From assembly GCA_002396205.1 (NCBI GenBank), contig DGXB01000027.1, positions 1-26,279 of the forward strand: a DNA stretch of 26,279 nucleotides, written 5' to 3'. Below the pieces are notes generated by a model. That model was given only the letters and a program-made list of their open reading frames with translations. It ran no database searches and was not told the origin of the DNA. The DNA is from Bacteroidales bacterium UBA4243. Its GTDB lineage: Bacteria > Bacteroidota > Bacteroidia > Bacteroidales > F082. The position numbers and the translations under genes were made by a program. This document shows, one piece after another, positions 1 through 6,698 of this stretch (its first letter is position 1; every line of letters starts with the position of its first letter).

Positions 1-588
1 CTTACCTTCACCAGTGGCCATCTCAGCGATCTTGCCTTGATGCAATACGATACCGCCGATGATTTGGCAGTCGTAGTGCACCATGTCCCAAGTCACCATG
101 TTGCCGCCCGCCATCCAGCTGTTCTTGAAGTAGGCCTTGTCGCCTTCGATGGTGACGTGGTCGTATTTTGCGGCTAATTCGCGGTCGAGGTCGGTGGCGG
201 TCACTTCCACCACTTCGTGCTCGCAGAAGTATTTGGCAGCGGCCTTCACCACGGAGAATGCTTCGGGGAGGATCTCGTTCAACGCCTCCTCGATGTGGTC
301 GAGTTCTTGTTTCTCGAGCTTGTCGATTTGGTTGTAGAGCTTTTCCTTTTCGTCGGGGTCCATGTCGGGGTTGGCTTCGGCCTTGGCTTTCAGCTCGGCG
401 ATTTCGGCCACCTCGGCAGCGGTCTTGTTCTTGATGTATTCCTTGAATTCCACGGTCTTATGACGAAGGCTGTCGATGTCGAGTTTGACGATTTCGTCGT
501 AAGCCTTGAGGGTCTTTTGGAGTATGGGCTGCAGGGCCTTGTTGTCGCGTGAGGCCTTGTCGCCGAAGAGTTTCTTGAGGAATCCCAT
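1..588 (-). CDS. secA: SecA preprotein translocase ATPase, N-terminal 196 residues (cut by window edge)
   Basis: SecA is the cytosolic motor that drives unfolded preproteins through SecYEG. The reading frame starts at the ATG at 588-586 (MGFLKKLFGDKASRDNKA) and stays open to base 1. The visible part holds the first SecA helices (residues 1-55, including LRHKTVEFKEYI), then a charged, K/E/D-rich insert at about 56-105 of the kind seen in Bacteroidota SecA, then the start of nucleotide-binding domain 1 with GGIVLHQGKIAEMATGEGK, whose end is the Walker A motif (next expected residue Thr). The full protein is usually over 1000 residues in this phylum, so most of it lies outside the window. A -7 promoter box at 667-660 gives a leader of about 70 nt. 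Identification is confident because the Walker A context is diagnostic. Confidence 0.95.
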   Translation of the reverse strand, partial: MGFLKKLFGDKASRDNKALQPILQKTLKAYDEIVKLDIDSLRHKTVEFKEYIKNKTAAEVAEIAELKAKAEANPDMDPDEKEKLYNQIDKLEKQELDHIEEALNEILPEAFSVVKAAAKYFCEHEVVEVTATDLDRELAAKYDHVTIEGDKAYFKNSWMAGGNMVTWDMVHYDCQIIGGIVLHQGKIAEMATGEGK

Positions 589-636
589 TTATTCAGTTAT
601 TTAAGATTCAATATTTAAGATTTAAAATTCAACGAA

Positions 637-662
637 TTGCACGATGCGCAAAATTCGTGCAA
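637..662 (-). promoter_or_regulatory. Inverted repeat at the start of the secA transcript
   Basis: TTGCACGA (637-644) and TCGTGCAA (655-662) form a perfect 8-bp inverted repeat with a 10-nt loop. Read on the minus strand it starts at the last bases of the -7 box and runs into the predicted 5' end of the secA mRNA. It could be an operator overlapping the start site or a 5'-end hairpin. The repeat is seen directly; the function is inferred. Confidence 0.4.
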
Positions 663-667
663 AGGTA
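660..667 (-). promoter_or_regulatory. Bacteroidota-type -7 box for secA
   Basis: On the minus strand this reads TACCTTTG, an exact match to TAnnTTTG. It lies 71 nt upstream of the secA ATG and inside the gap after the ATPase gene, so secA probably has its own promoter. No clear -33 TTTG was found at the expected distance. Confidence 0.55.
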
Positions 668-723
668 GTGTTTTTCCGTGAATTGTGGAAAATATGTGCC
701 AAAAAGTCAGAAAAACAGGTGGC

Positions 724-2166
724 TTAGCGGATTTCCTCGAAAAGGTCGTCCATGGTGAGTTGCGCAATGATGTGTTCTGAATAGGCGTTTCGTTGCATAC
801 CGCTTGCTGTAATGAAAGTGGGGATGATGCCTCCCGAAAAAGAAGTTTGTTGCTTAAAAAGCGCCATGCGGTCGGTGTATTTCTTGTATTCGTCTTTGTC
901 CAAAACGTATGGCTTTTCGCTGTATTTGGCTTCGCAAAGGTTGACCATCCTGTCGGCCCGGTCGATGATGAGGTCAATTTGAGCTTGTTTTTTTGTTTCG
1001 GGGTCGATGCCTCGCCATGAATAATACTCGGTTTTTATTCCACCAATACGCAGAGCCTGTTTGATTTGTGGAATGTGCGTTAGGCAAATTCGCTCAAAAG
1101 AAAGCCCCATCCAGTTGCTGATTGTGGGTGTGTTGAGGCTTTGCGACCAGAAAAGCTCGTTGGTAGTGCGGTTTTTCATGAACTGGAGGTAAAACAATGA
1201 ATAAAAATCGAGCAATTGATAAAGCCCGTTGCGTGAGGCAATGCTTTTGTTTTTCACGCGGTAGAAGCGGATGATGTCGCAATCGACAAGGTTTTGCAGC
1301 ATTTGGGTTAGGTTACCATTGGCATAAACACCCACAGCTTGGGCAATCTCTTCGCGTGTCAGGCCTTTTTTTTTCTCGAACAAGGCTTCAACGATGGCAA
1401 TGTAAGGTTCGGGGCTGGAAAACAGCGTTTTATAGAGCCTGTGGAACTCGCGTTGCATCTCGCCGCTGTGTTGGAAATAGAGGTGGTCGATGTTTTGCGC
1501 GAGACTTTCGGTGGGGTTGAGCAGGCTTAAATAATAAGGTATGCCGCCCATGACCATATAGGTCTGCAACACCGTTGTCCGGTCCCAAGGGAAGCCAAAC
1601 TCTTGAAGATATTCCTCTGTTTCGTGCAGGTTGAATTCCTTGAGGTGCATTTCGTGTGTGATGCGGTCGTGCAGTCCGCCGTGGTTGTCAATGACATTTT
1701 TCATCATCCACGATGTGGCCGAGCCGCATACGATGAGTAGCAGGTTGTCTTGCAGAGAAGCCCAACTGTTCCAAAAATAGCCCAAAGCATTGACGAAGTT
1801 CGACTTTCGGGTCTCGAAGCATGGTAATTCATCGATAAAAACGATGCATTCCTTTCCGTCTTGCATTTTTTCTATCAAAAAATGGCGGAGTGTCTGAAAA
1901 GCCTCGTACCAGTTTTTGGGAAGTTTTGTCATAGGGTGCCCGAACAAATCCAAAGCATCGCAAAAGGCATGAAGTTGGGCGTTCTTGTCGCCGTCCATGA
2001 TGCCCGTCATGGCGAATGTGAGCCGTCCCTTGAACACTTGATTGACGAGGAAGGTCTTCCCAACGCGGCGGCGACCGTAGAGTGCCACAAATTCCGCTCT
2101 ATTTGAAGCTGCATATTGGTTCAACAGCTTGATTTCTTCTTTTCTTCCGATGATTCGTTTTTGCAT
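724..2166 (-). CDS. AAA-type ATPase of the archaeal ATPase/DUF234 family
   Basis: A 480-residue P-loop ATPase of the COG1672 type (ATPase_2 followed by DUF234-like C-terminus). Walker A is GRRRVGKT at residues 31-38, Walker B is IVFIDE at about 108-113, and ICGSATS-like sensor residues follow (VCGSATSWM). A winged-helix-like segment lies at about 270-310 (LTREEIAQAVGVY). The C-terminal part has QIDLIID (D398) and then CEAKY (E412, K414), a D-x13-E-x-K arrangement like the PD-(D/E)XK nuclease core. The length is normal for the family and the gene looks intact. The cellular role of this family is not established; links to mobile elements or defence have been suggested for relatives. The start at 2166 is supported by a -7 box 24 nt upstream. 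The gene is divergent from the GIY-YIG-type gene at 2495, with palindromes between them. Confidence 0.85.
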   Translation of the reverse strand: MQKRIIGRKEEIKLLNQYAASNRAEFVALYGRRRVGKTFLVNQVFKGRLTFAMTGIMDGDKNAQLHAFCDALDLFGHPMTKLPKNWYEAFQTLRHFLIEKMQDGKECIVFIDELPCFETRKSNFVNALGYFWNSWASLQDNLLLIVCGSATSWMMKNVIDNHGGLHDRITHEMHLKEFNLHETEEYLQEFGFPWDRTTVLQTYMVMGGIPYYLSLLNPTESLAQNIDHLYFQHSGEMQREFHRLYKTLFSSPEPYIAIVEALFEKKKGLTREEIAQAVGVYANGNLTQMLQNLVDCDIIRFYRVKNKSIASRNGLYQLLDFYSLFYLQFMKNRTTNELFWSQSLNTPTISNWMGLSFERICLTHIPQIKQALRIGGIKTEYYSWRGIDPETKKQAQIDLIIDRADRMVNLCEAKYSEKPYVLDKDEYKKYTDRMALFKQQTSFSGGIIPTFITASGMQRNAYSEHIIAQLTMDDLFEEIR

Positions 2167-2190
2167 GAACTATCCAAATTGATTTCGTGG

Positions 2191-2198
2191 CAAAAATA
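2191..2198 (-). promoter_or_regulatory. -7 box of the ATPase gene
   Basis: Minus strand TATTTTTG, exact match to TAnnTTTG, 24 nt upstream of the ATG at 2166. Its -33 region would fall near 2218-2221, exactly where the first palindrome (2219) begins. Confidence 0.55.
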
Positions 2199-2218
2199 CA
2201 AAATAATCCGTATTCATT

Positions 2219-2433
2219 AGCTAAAACTCCGATTTTTTCATAGATTTAGCCAACGAATCGCGATTTTGTGGCTAAAACTATGGGTTTTTACGAGTTTTAG
2301 CCAAATAATAATGGATATGGATTTGGTTTGTCTGGGTCTCATATCTTGGCTAAAGCGTCAGTTTTTTCATCAATTTAGCCGAATAATCGAAAAAAAAAGG
2401 CCTGAAGATTTTGCGATTCTTGCAGTTTTAGGC
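2219..2433. repeat. Four short palindromic units between divergent promoters
   Basis: Four imperfect palindromes of 32-34 bp lie at 2219-2251, 2270-2302, 2348-2380 and 2400-2433. Units 1-3 share outer arms close to GGCTAAA...TTTAGCC and a T-run in the middle (for example TTTTTTCAT in units 1 and 3). Unit 2 has the longest arms: GGCTAAAACT with AGTTTTAGCC. Unit 4 is a weaker version with GCCTGAA and TTTTAGGC arms. They fill the space between the -33 region of the ATPase gene and the -33 region of the gene at 2495. No gene was seen in this 328-bp gap. They could be operators, transcript hairpins or a dispersed repeat family. Confidence 0.75.
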
Positions 2434-2464
2434 GAAAAACATTTTGCGATAATGTAAAAAGTTG

Positions 2465-2472
2465 TATTTTTG
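2465..2472 (+). promoter_or_regulatory. -7 box of the T5orf172 gene, with -33 TTTG
   Basis: TATTTTTG matches TAnnTTTG exactly. A TTTG at 2443-2446 lies 18 bp upstream, close to the usual -33/-7 spacing. The ATG at 2495 follows 22 nt after the box. Confidence 0.6.
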
Positions 2473-2494
2473 TAACCTTTAAATCAATGCAATC

Positions 2495-3154
2495 ATGCAA
2501 GACGATACAAGACAAGGTTATGTGTATATCTTGACAAATCCAAGCTTCAAGGAAGATTGGGTTAAGATTGGAAAGAGTTCGCGTCCAGTCGATGTGCGGT
2601 CAAAGGAATTGGACAACACGGCTGTTCCATTGCCGTTTGAGATTTTTGCGACCATGAAAACCTGCAAGTATAATGAGGTGGAGAAATTGGTCCATAAAAC
2701 CATCGATCGTCTTACGGATTTGCGCATTCGCCAAAACCGCGAGTTCTTTAATGTTGCTCCTCAAATAGCTCTTGATATCTTTAATGATATTGCTTCAACA
2801 ATCGATGATGCGGAAGTTGTTCTCTATAAGGACAATCAACCTGTTCAAAAGTGTGAAGAGACAAAGGAGGGAGAACCTCACAAGAAAACAAGGCCTCGTT
2901 TTAAGTTCAGTATGGTAAACATTCCGATTGGGGCGATTTTGACTTTTATTCCTACGGGCATTAAAGTGAAAGTCGCTGGAGATGACCAGATTGAATACGA
3001 AGGAAGAATCTATAAACTATCGCCATTCGTGGGGACATTTATGCCCGCTGAAAAACGTAACACATCAGGAGCGTATCAAGGCCCAAAGTTTTTCAGTTAT
3101 AACGGTAAGGTTTTGGATGATTTGCGGACAGAGTTGGAAAATCAGGAGTCTTGA
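2495..3154 (+). CDS. T5orf172/GIY-YIG-type domain protein
   Basis: A 219-residue protein. Residues 8-95 match the T5orf172 (MUG113-like) branch of the GIY-YIG fold: GYVYILTN (8-15) stands for GIY, VKIGKS (23-28) for YIG, then R35, E38 and a C-terminal REFF (82-85). A charged linker (about 112-135) leads to a second module, residues 138-212, with an IPIGAILTF start, a YEGRIYKLS strand pair and a GPKFFSYNGKVL end. That pattern resembles the small DUF2924/RAMA-like DNA-modification-linked domains, but this is a weak assignment. An upstream ATG at 2487 is in another frame and closes quickly, so 2495 is the start. Possible roles are a nuclease or a DNA-binding accessory factor. Codon use is AT-richer than in the metabolic genes to the right, consistent with transfer. 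Confidence 0.75.
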   Translation: MQDDTRQGYVYILTNPSFKEDWVKIGKSSRPVDVRSKELDNTAVPLPFEIFATMKTCKYNEVEKLVHKTIDRLTDLRIRQNREFFNVAPQIALDIFNDIASTIDDAEVVLYKDNQPVQKCEETKEGEPHKKTRPRFKFSMVNIPIGAILTFIPTGIKVKVAGDDQIEYEGRIYKLSPFVGTFMPAEKRNTSGAYQGPKFFSYNGKVLDDLRTELENQES

Positions 3155-3183
3155 GAACTAAAGTTTTATCTCAGGAAGAAATA

Positions 3184-3261
3184 GGGACTTTTTCCGTTAT
3201 TTTAACCCTAAAAATGGGACTTTTTCCGTGATTTTTGTGCGAAAAAAGGGATTTTTTCCGT
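3184..3261. repeat. 32-bp tandem repeat, three copies of a GGGACTTTTTCCGT box
   Basis: The 14-bp box begins at 3184, 3216 and 3248, a period of exactly 32 bp; copy 3 has one change (GGGATTTTTTCCGT). The 18-bp spacers differ in sequence but share an ATTTT...AAAAA palindromic form. The array lies between the stop of the T5orf172 gene and the end of the converging thioredoxin-fold gene, whose stop is at 3265. It has no obvious U-tract terminator form, although T-runs occur on both strands. Confidence 0.8.
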
Positions 3262-3264
3262 TTC

Positions 3265-4635
3265 TTACTTTCCGTAAAGCCGTCGCACTCGTTCATCCAA
3301 ATACCGCTCTGGGCTCGGTGCGGGAGCTTCGCCAATCTTGGTGCCGCGTGTAATGAGGATGTACTCGGGGAAGGTGCGCACATTGTAGGCTTCGAGCAGC
3401 AGGATGTTGTCGCCAAGGTCGAGAAGGGGCCAGTCTTGCCGCTTTTCCTCAAAATATTGCTTGAAGAAAGCCATCTTGTCATGCGTGGCAATGGTGAGGA
3501 TTTGCACCGAGTCTTGCCATTGGTGGTGCAAGCTGCGCAACTCCGAGAACTGGTGGTCGGCGACAGGCGACATGCCGTCCACAAACTGTAAAAGTACCAA
3601 TTTGTCCTTATAGTCAGTGAGTTGAATGTCTTTTTCGTTTTGGTCTTTCAAAGAAAAGACTGTGGCAGTAGCTCCGGCAGCCAATCGGTTGAACTTTTCG
3701 AAGAAGTTGCTGATGATGGCCTTGTGTTCGGCATATTTGGTCTGCGCTTTTATATAATTAAGGTGGTCTTTGGCCAAACGGCTGGTACGTCGGTCGCCGT
3801 AGCATAGTTTTTGCACGTTAAAGATGGTGATGAGCTCGGCCAAGCGTGGGTTTTTAGCCATTAGCGGGTCGGTGTCGAGGTATTTCTTGAAGGCGGTGGG
3901 CCCTTCGGCGAAGGCTTCGTTCAGGAGATGGCTGTCGTAGGTAGTGCTGTTGAAATAACCGTCGAAGAGTTCCTTGAAGAGGTCGATGTAGGCGCTTTGG
4001 GTGTAAAGAACGGGTTGCCCGTTGTAGTAGTCGTTAATGGTCTTCTTGCCGCCATCGGTGCTGATAGCCAGACGAATGGAAGCGGTCTTATAGCGGATGT
4101 GATTCTTCACATAATCCGACTTGAGGTCGGGCATTTCGTGGTCGATGGTGTTTTGGATGGAGTCAAGGTAGCGCAACTGACGGCCTCGGTAGATTTGGTT
4201 GAAGTGTTCGATGAGGTACGTGTTGAAAATTTCCTCGGCGAGCACCAGTTGGCGATATACGCCCTTGTCAGTGGCGCGTTTCACGCGGATGGTGGGCAGC
4301 TCCTTCTCGAAATAGGAGACGTTTTCCTTTTGCTCGGGCACGATGATTTCGATGTCGTAGGTGGCGTTGGGGGAGAGGATGAGGTCGACATAGTCCAGGC
4401 CGATATAGATGCGGGCGGGAAGAATCTCGTCCACCTTGCCTTCGAGGATAAAGTTGCCTTGTGGGTCGGTCTTGCCTTGGCCGAGCAATGTGCCATGGTC
4501 ATTGATGAGATCTTCGTAGACGAAAAGCCGCGTCAGTGTATTCGTTTTGTTGCTCCGTCCGGTGATGGTCACGTTTTGTGCTGTCGCTCCCAATGTGAGC
4601 AACAACACGGCAAAAATCATTATTCTTTGTTTCAT
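3265..4635 (-). CDS. Exported thioredoxin-fold (TlpA-like) protein lacking CxxC
   Basis: A 456-residue protein with a signal peptide (MKQRIMIFAVLLLTLGATAQ). Residues of about 22-105 resemble the beta-sandwich (DUF4369-like) domain that often precedes TlpA-type modules; a helical middle follows, and the last about 140 residues have a thioredoxin fold: KLVLLQFVDG strand, and a VRTFPEYIL segment with the cis-Pro. Where the redox CxxC should be, the sequence is DGMSPVADHQF, so no catalytic cysteines are present. The start at 4635 was chosen because it gives a clean signal peptide; an in-frame ATG 12 codons upstream would bury it. The protein probably acts in the periplasm or is a lipid-free envelope protein, with a binding rather than redox role. 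It lies 88 bp after the CpeT-like gene and may be co-transcribed. Confidence 0.75.
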   Translation of the reverse strand: MKQRIMIFAVLLLTLGATAQNVTITGRSNKTNTLTRLFVYEDLINDHGTLLGQGKTDPQGNFILEGKVDEILPARIYIGLDYVDLILSPNATYDIEIIVPEQKENVSYFEKELPTIRVKRATDKGVYRQLVLAEEIFNTYLIEHFNQIYRGRQLRYLDSIQNTIDHEMPDLKSDYVKNHIRYKTASIRLAISTDGGKKTINDYYNGQPVLYTQSAYIDLFKELFDGYFNSTTYDSHLLNEAFAEGPTAFKKYLDTDPLMAKNPRLAELITIFNVQKLCYGDRRTSRLAKDHLNYIKAQTKYAEHKAIISNFFEKFNRLAAGATATVFSLKDQNEKDIQLTDYKDKLVLLQFVDGMSPVADHQFSELRSLHHQWQDSVQILTIATHDKMAFFKQYFEEKRQDWPLLDLGDNILLLEAYNVRTFPEYILITRGTKIGEAPAPSPERYLDERVRRLYGK

Positions 4636-4691
4636 GTTTTTGAAACGAAGAATCAAGGAAAATATTGTCAAAAAACGACTATAACAATGCC

Positions 4692-4735
4692 CTGACAGAC
4701 TCGGCGACCGAAGGAACCGTTTTTTAGTCCGTCAG
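4692..4735 (-). promoter_or_regulatory. Inverted repeat overlapping the stop of the CpeT-like gene
   Basis: CTGACAGACT (4692-4701) and AGTCCGTCAG (4726-4735) pair over 10 bp with one mismatch. The right arm includes the stop codon of the gene ending at 4724. There is no adjacent U-tract, so it is more likely an mRNA-end or intercistronic hairpin than a full terminator. Confidence 0.35.
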
Positions 4736-5314
4736 TTCCTTCAAGCCTTGGTAGACAAAGATCCTGTTCGTCCCCTTTGGCACGCGCTTGATGTAGAAAC
4801 GCTCGTCCTCCTGCACAAACTTGAAGTGCAGCAAATCGCCTTTCGGGAAGCAATCGATTGAGCTGATTCTCATTATATTGTGCGTTTGGTACGAAAAATC
4901 GTGCGTCTTGACGAAAGTGACTCTTTTCCCGCTCTTGATAATGCTGGTGTTGAAACCATCGAAATAGTTACGGTTGGCCCATTTACCGGCAAACTGCTTG
5001 GGGTCTTTTAAGTCGTGGATATACACACGATACAATTTCTCATTCTTCGGTTTCATTTCGAGGATCTTCTGGAGTATGACCTTATCATTCATGGAAACCT
5101 CCAGATAAAGCCATTGGAACGGGTCGCCCATGCTCTCCCAAATGGGTGTGAAGTGCGCTTGCGCTGTCGTCGAATCGTTCACGATAACGGTGTAGTCGCC
5201 CTGCATGGTGCGATAAAACTGTTTGGCATCCTCAACGGTAAACTTGGGCTGCTTTTGCGCAAAACCGTTGAAAGCCAAAAATATAGCGGCTATAATCAAT
5301 GCAAATCTTTTCAT
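4724..5314 (-). CDS. Exported CpeT/CpcT-like protein
   Basis: A 196-residue protein with a signal peptide ending near GFAQ (residues 1-19). The body has features of the CpeT/CpcT (DUF1001) fold: an early FYRTMQGDYT segment, then WESMGDPFQWLYLEVS, then VILQKILEM and KLYRVYIHDL. In cyanobacteria this family attaches bilins to phycobiliproteins, but members in non-photosynthetic Bacteroidota have no known substrate, and no phycobiliprotein gene is here. The ATG at 5314 follows a perfect -7 box by 32 nt. The thioredoxin-fold gene follows in the same direction. The family call is by pattern resemblance and is moderately uncertain; the exported small protein itself is well supported. Confidence 0.6.
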   Translation of the reverse strand: MKRFALIIAAIFLAFNGFAQKQPKFTVEDAKQFYRTMQGDYTVIVNDSTTAQAHFTPIWESMGDPFQWLYLEVSMNDKVILQKILEMKPKNEKLYRVYIHDLKDPKQFAGKWANRNYFDGFNTSIIKSGKRVTFVKTHDFSYQTHNIMRISSIDCFPKGDLLHFKFVQEDERFYIKRVPKGTNRIFVYQGLKELTD

Positions 5315-5346
5315 TTTTTCCTGGTTTTATTATCCTTTTAAGCCTG

Positions 5347-5354
5347 CAAAAATA
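5347..5354 (-). promoter_or_regulatory. -7 box for the CpeT-like gene
   Basis: Minus strand TATTTTTG matches TAnnTTTG exactly. A TTTG at 5379-5376 (minus strand) lies 21 bp upstream as a -33 element. The leader is about 25 nt. Confidence 0.6.
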
Positions 5355-5397
5355 AGGAATCTATTTTTCTTTCGCCAAAATTCGTGCATAAATATCT

Positions 5398-5460
5398 TTG
5401 ACAACGTCATTTGGCACATTGACAACCCGTATTTATATTTCGCTTGGAATGTATTGTCAA
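5398..5460. promoter_or_regulatory. Candidate operator: spaced TTGACAA repeats
   Basis: TTGACAAC occurs at 5398-5405 and 5419-5426, exactly 21 bp apart (two helical turns), and an inverted copy TTGTCAA lies at 5454-5460. The rest of the gap 5315-5603 shows no ORF worth calling and no tRNA fold. The repeats lie between the divergent CpeT-like and small membrane peptide genes. Confidence 0.3.
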
Positions 5461-5603
5461 ACAATCATTGACGATATTCACCGCAATTTCGGCATTGAAT
5501 TGCAACAACCTCTTATTAATTCTGAAACACCGCTGTAACATCCTTCTCGGAATTTTGCATCGTCAACGCAGACCATAACCATCCCCTTCGTTGACCTACC
5601 GAA

Positions 5604-5711
5604 ATGGATAAGGAAAAAGCAGAGAAAATCATCAAGATCTACAACTGGGCATGCGGTATCATCCTCATTGCCCTTTTCGTCATAATAGGCATCAGCTTGA
5701 CGCACGTATAA
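5604..5711 (+). CDS. 35-residue single-pass membrane peptide
   Basis: A 36-codon frame reads MDKEKAEKIIKIYNWACG, then a strongly hydrophobic stretch (IILIALFVIIGISL, residues 19-32) and ends LTHV before TAA. A charged amphipathic start followed by one membrane helix is the usual form of small regulatory or accessory membrane proteins. A near-match -7 box (GAATTTTG, one mismatch) lies at 5550-5557. The stop is 33 nt before the HD phosphohydrolase, so the two may share a transcript. I do not recognise a family. Chance is possible at this length, but the membrane helix and spacing favour a real gene. Confidence 0.5.
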   Translation: MDKEKAEKIIKIYNWACGIILIALFVIIGISLTHV

Positions 5712-5744
5712 TGCTCAGGCATTGCAGTTCCTCAGTCCAAACAG

Positions 5745-6614
5745 ATGAAACAAAACAAATATAGAAATCACATGGATTCAAAATCACCAAAAGAACAGAT
5801 TATCGAAAGCAAGATAACAAGCTTTATTGACGATATGGTCAGCCGCTTCACCGATGGCGACGACCTCCCAAAAAGACTTGCAAAAATCTTGCTTGAGAAT
5901 GATGAAATAAAAGCCATACAGGACTACGCCAACACAGTATCCATCAATCGCTTGGGACTGAACGACCACGGCCCCGTCCACATGAAGATCGTGTGTCGCA
6001 ATGCATTGAAAATCCTCTGCCTCCTTCATGAAGCGGGCATCGAGACCAGCCTTGAAAAAGAAAATGTCGGGACCTTTGCCGACAGCGTCTCTGCAGTGAT
6101 GCTGGCCTCCCTCCTTCACGACAGTGGCATGACCATAGGAAGGAAAAACCACGAACTGTATTCTGGAATCATTGCCTATTCCTTGATTAACGAGATACTA
6201 AAACAGGTCCTACCCGACGAAAAAGACGTTGTGCGCCGCACCGTTATCCGTTCGGTCGCCTTTGAAGGCATCATCGGACACATGGGCACGCACCCCATCC
6301 ATTCCATCGAGGCAGGCATCATCCTCATCGCTGATGGCTGCGACATGACCAAGGGTCGCTCACGAATTCCATTGGAGATACCCAGCAAACCAGCCGAAGG
6401 AGACATCCACAAATACTCGGCCCATTCTATCGAAAAAGTCAGGATAGGGAAAGGACAAGATTGTCCGGTGATGATTGAAATACAAATGAAATCGGAGGTG
6501 GGACTCTTCCAAGTGGAAGAAGTCTTGATCCCCAAGTTGAAAGCGAGTCCCGCCAAGCATCTCATCGAGCTCTATGCTTGTGTTGAAGGGGAAGAAGTGA
6601 AAAGATATATGTGA
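5745..6614 (+). CDS. HD-domain metal-dependent phosphohydrolase
   Basis: A 289-residue cytoplasmic protein of the HD superfamily, which hydrolyses phosphate esters of nucleotides using bound metal. Metal-ligand candidates are H75 and H79 (NDHGPVH), the H125-D126 pair in LASLLHDSG, H136, and a later HPIHSIEAG...DGCD segment (about 183-200) that gives the final Asp. The last about 80 residues form a separate alpha/beta tail. The substrate cannot be told from sequence; there is no GAF, PAS or cyclase partner. The start at 5745 is the first ATG after the 35-aa ORF; M10 at 5772 is a possible alternative. The phosphate transporter starts 84 bp downstream. Confidence 0.85.
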   Translation: MKQNKYRNHMDSKSPKEQIIESKITSFIDDMVSRFTDGDDLPKRLAKILLENDEIKAIQDYANTVSINRLGLNDHGPVHMKIVCRNALKILCLLHEAGIETSLEKENVGTFADSVSAVMLASLLHDSGMTIGRKNHELYSGIIAYSLINEILKQVLPDEKDVVRRTVIRSVAFEGIIGHMGTHPIHSIEAGIILIADGCDMTKGRSRIPLEIPSKPAEGDIHKYSAHSIEKVRIGKGQDCPVMIEIQMKSEVGLFQVEEVLIPKLKASPAKHLIELYACVEGEEVKRYM

Positions 6615-6618
6615 TAAA

Positions 6619-6650
6619 GACGCGGGACCGCGAGACACAGGACGCGGGAC
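6619..6650. repeat. 10-bp direct repeat in the HD-PiT gap
   Basis: GACGCGGGAC occurs at 6619-6628 and 6641-6650, separated by 12 bp that themselves contain CGCGAGAC. The G/C-rich composition differs from the usual AT-rich gaps here. This may be a small piece of a degenerate intergenic repeat. Confidence 0.6.
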
Positions 6651-6698
6651 TTACTCCAATGTCAAAAATTGAACAGTTACAAAGAAATATAGAAGAAA

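Noticed and set aside
3184..3261. CRISPR array
   Set aside because: Only three copies, conserved part of 14 bp, spacers partly alike, and no cas genes in the window.
5478..5705. A 75-codon - strand frame in the gap before the HD gene
   Set aside because: It is antisense to the 35-aa membrane peptide, has no motif and no promoter match.
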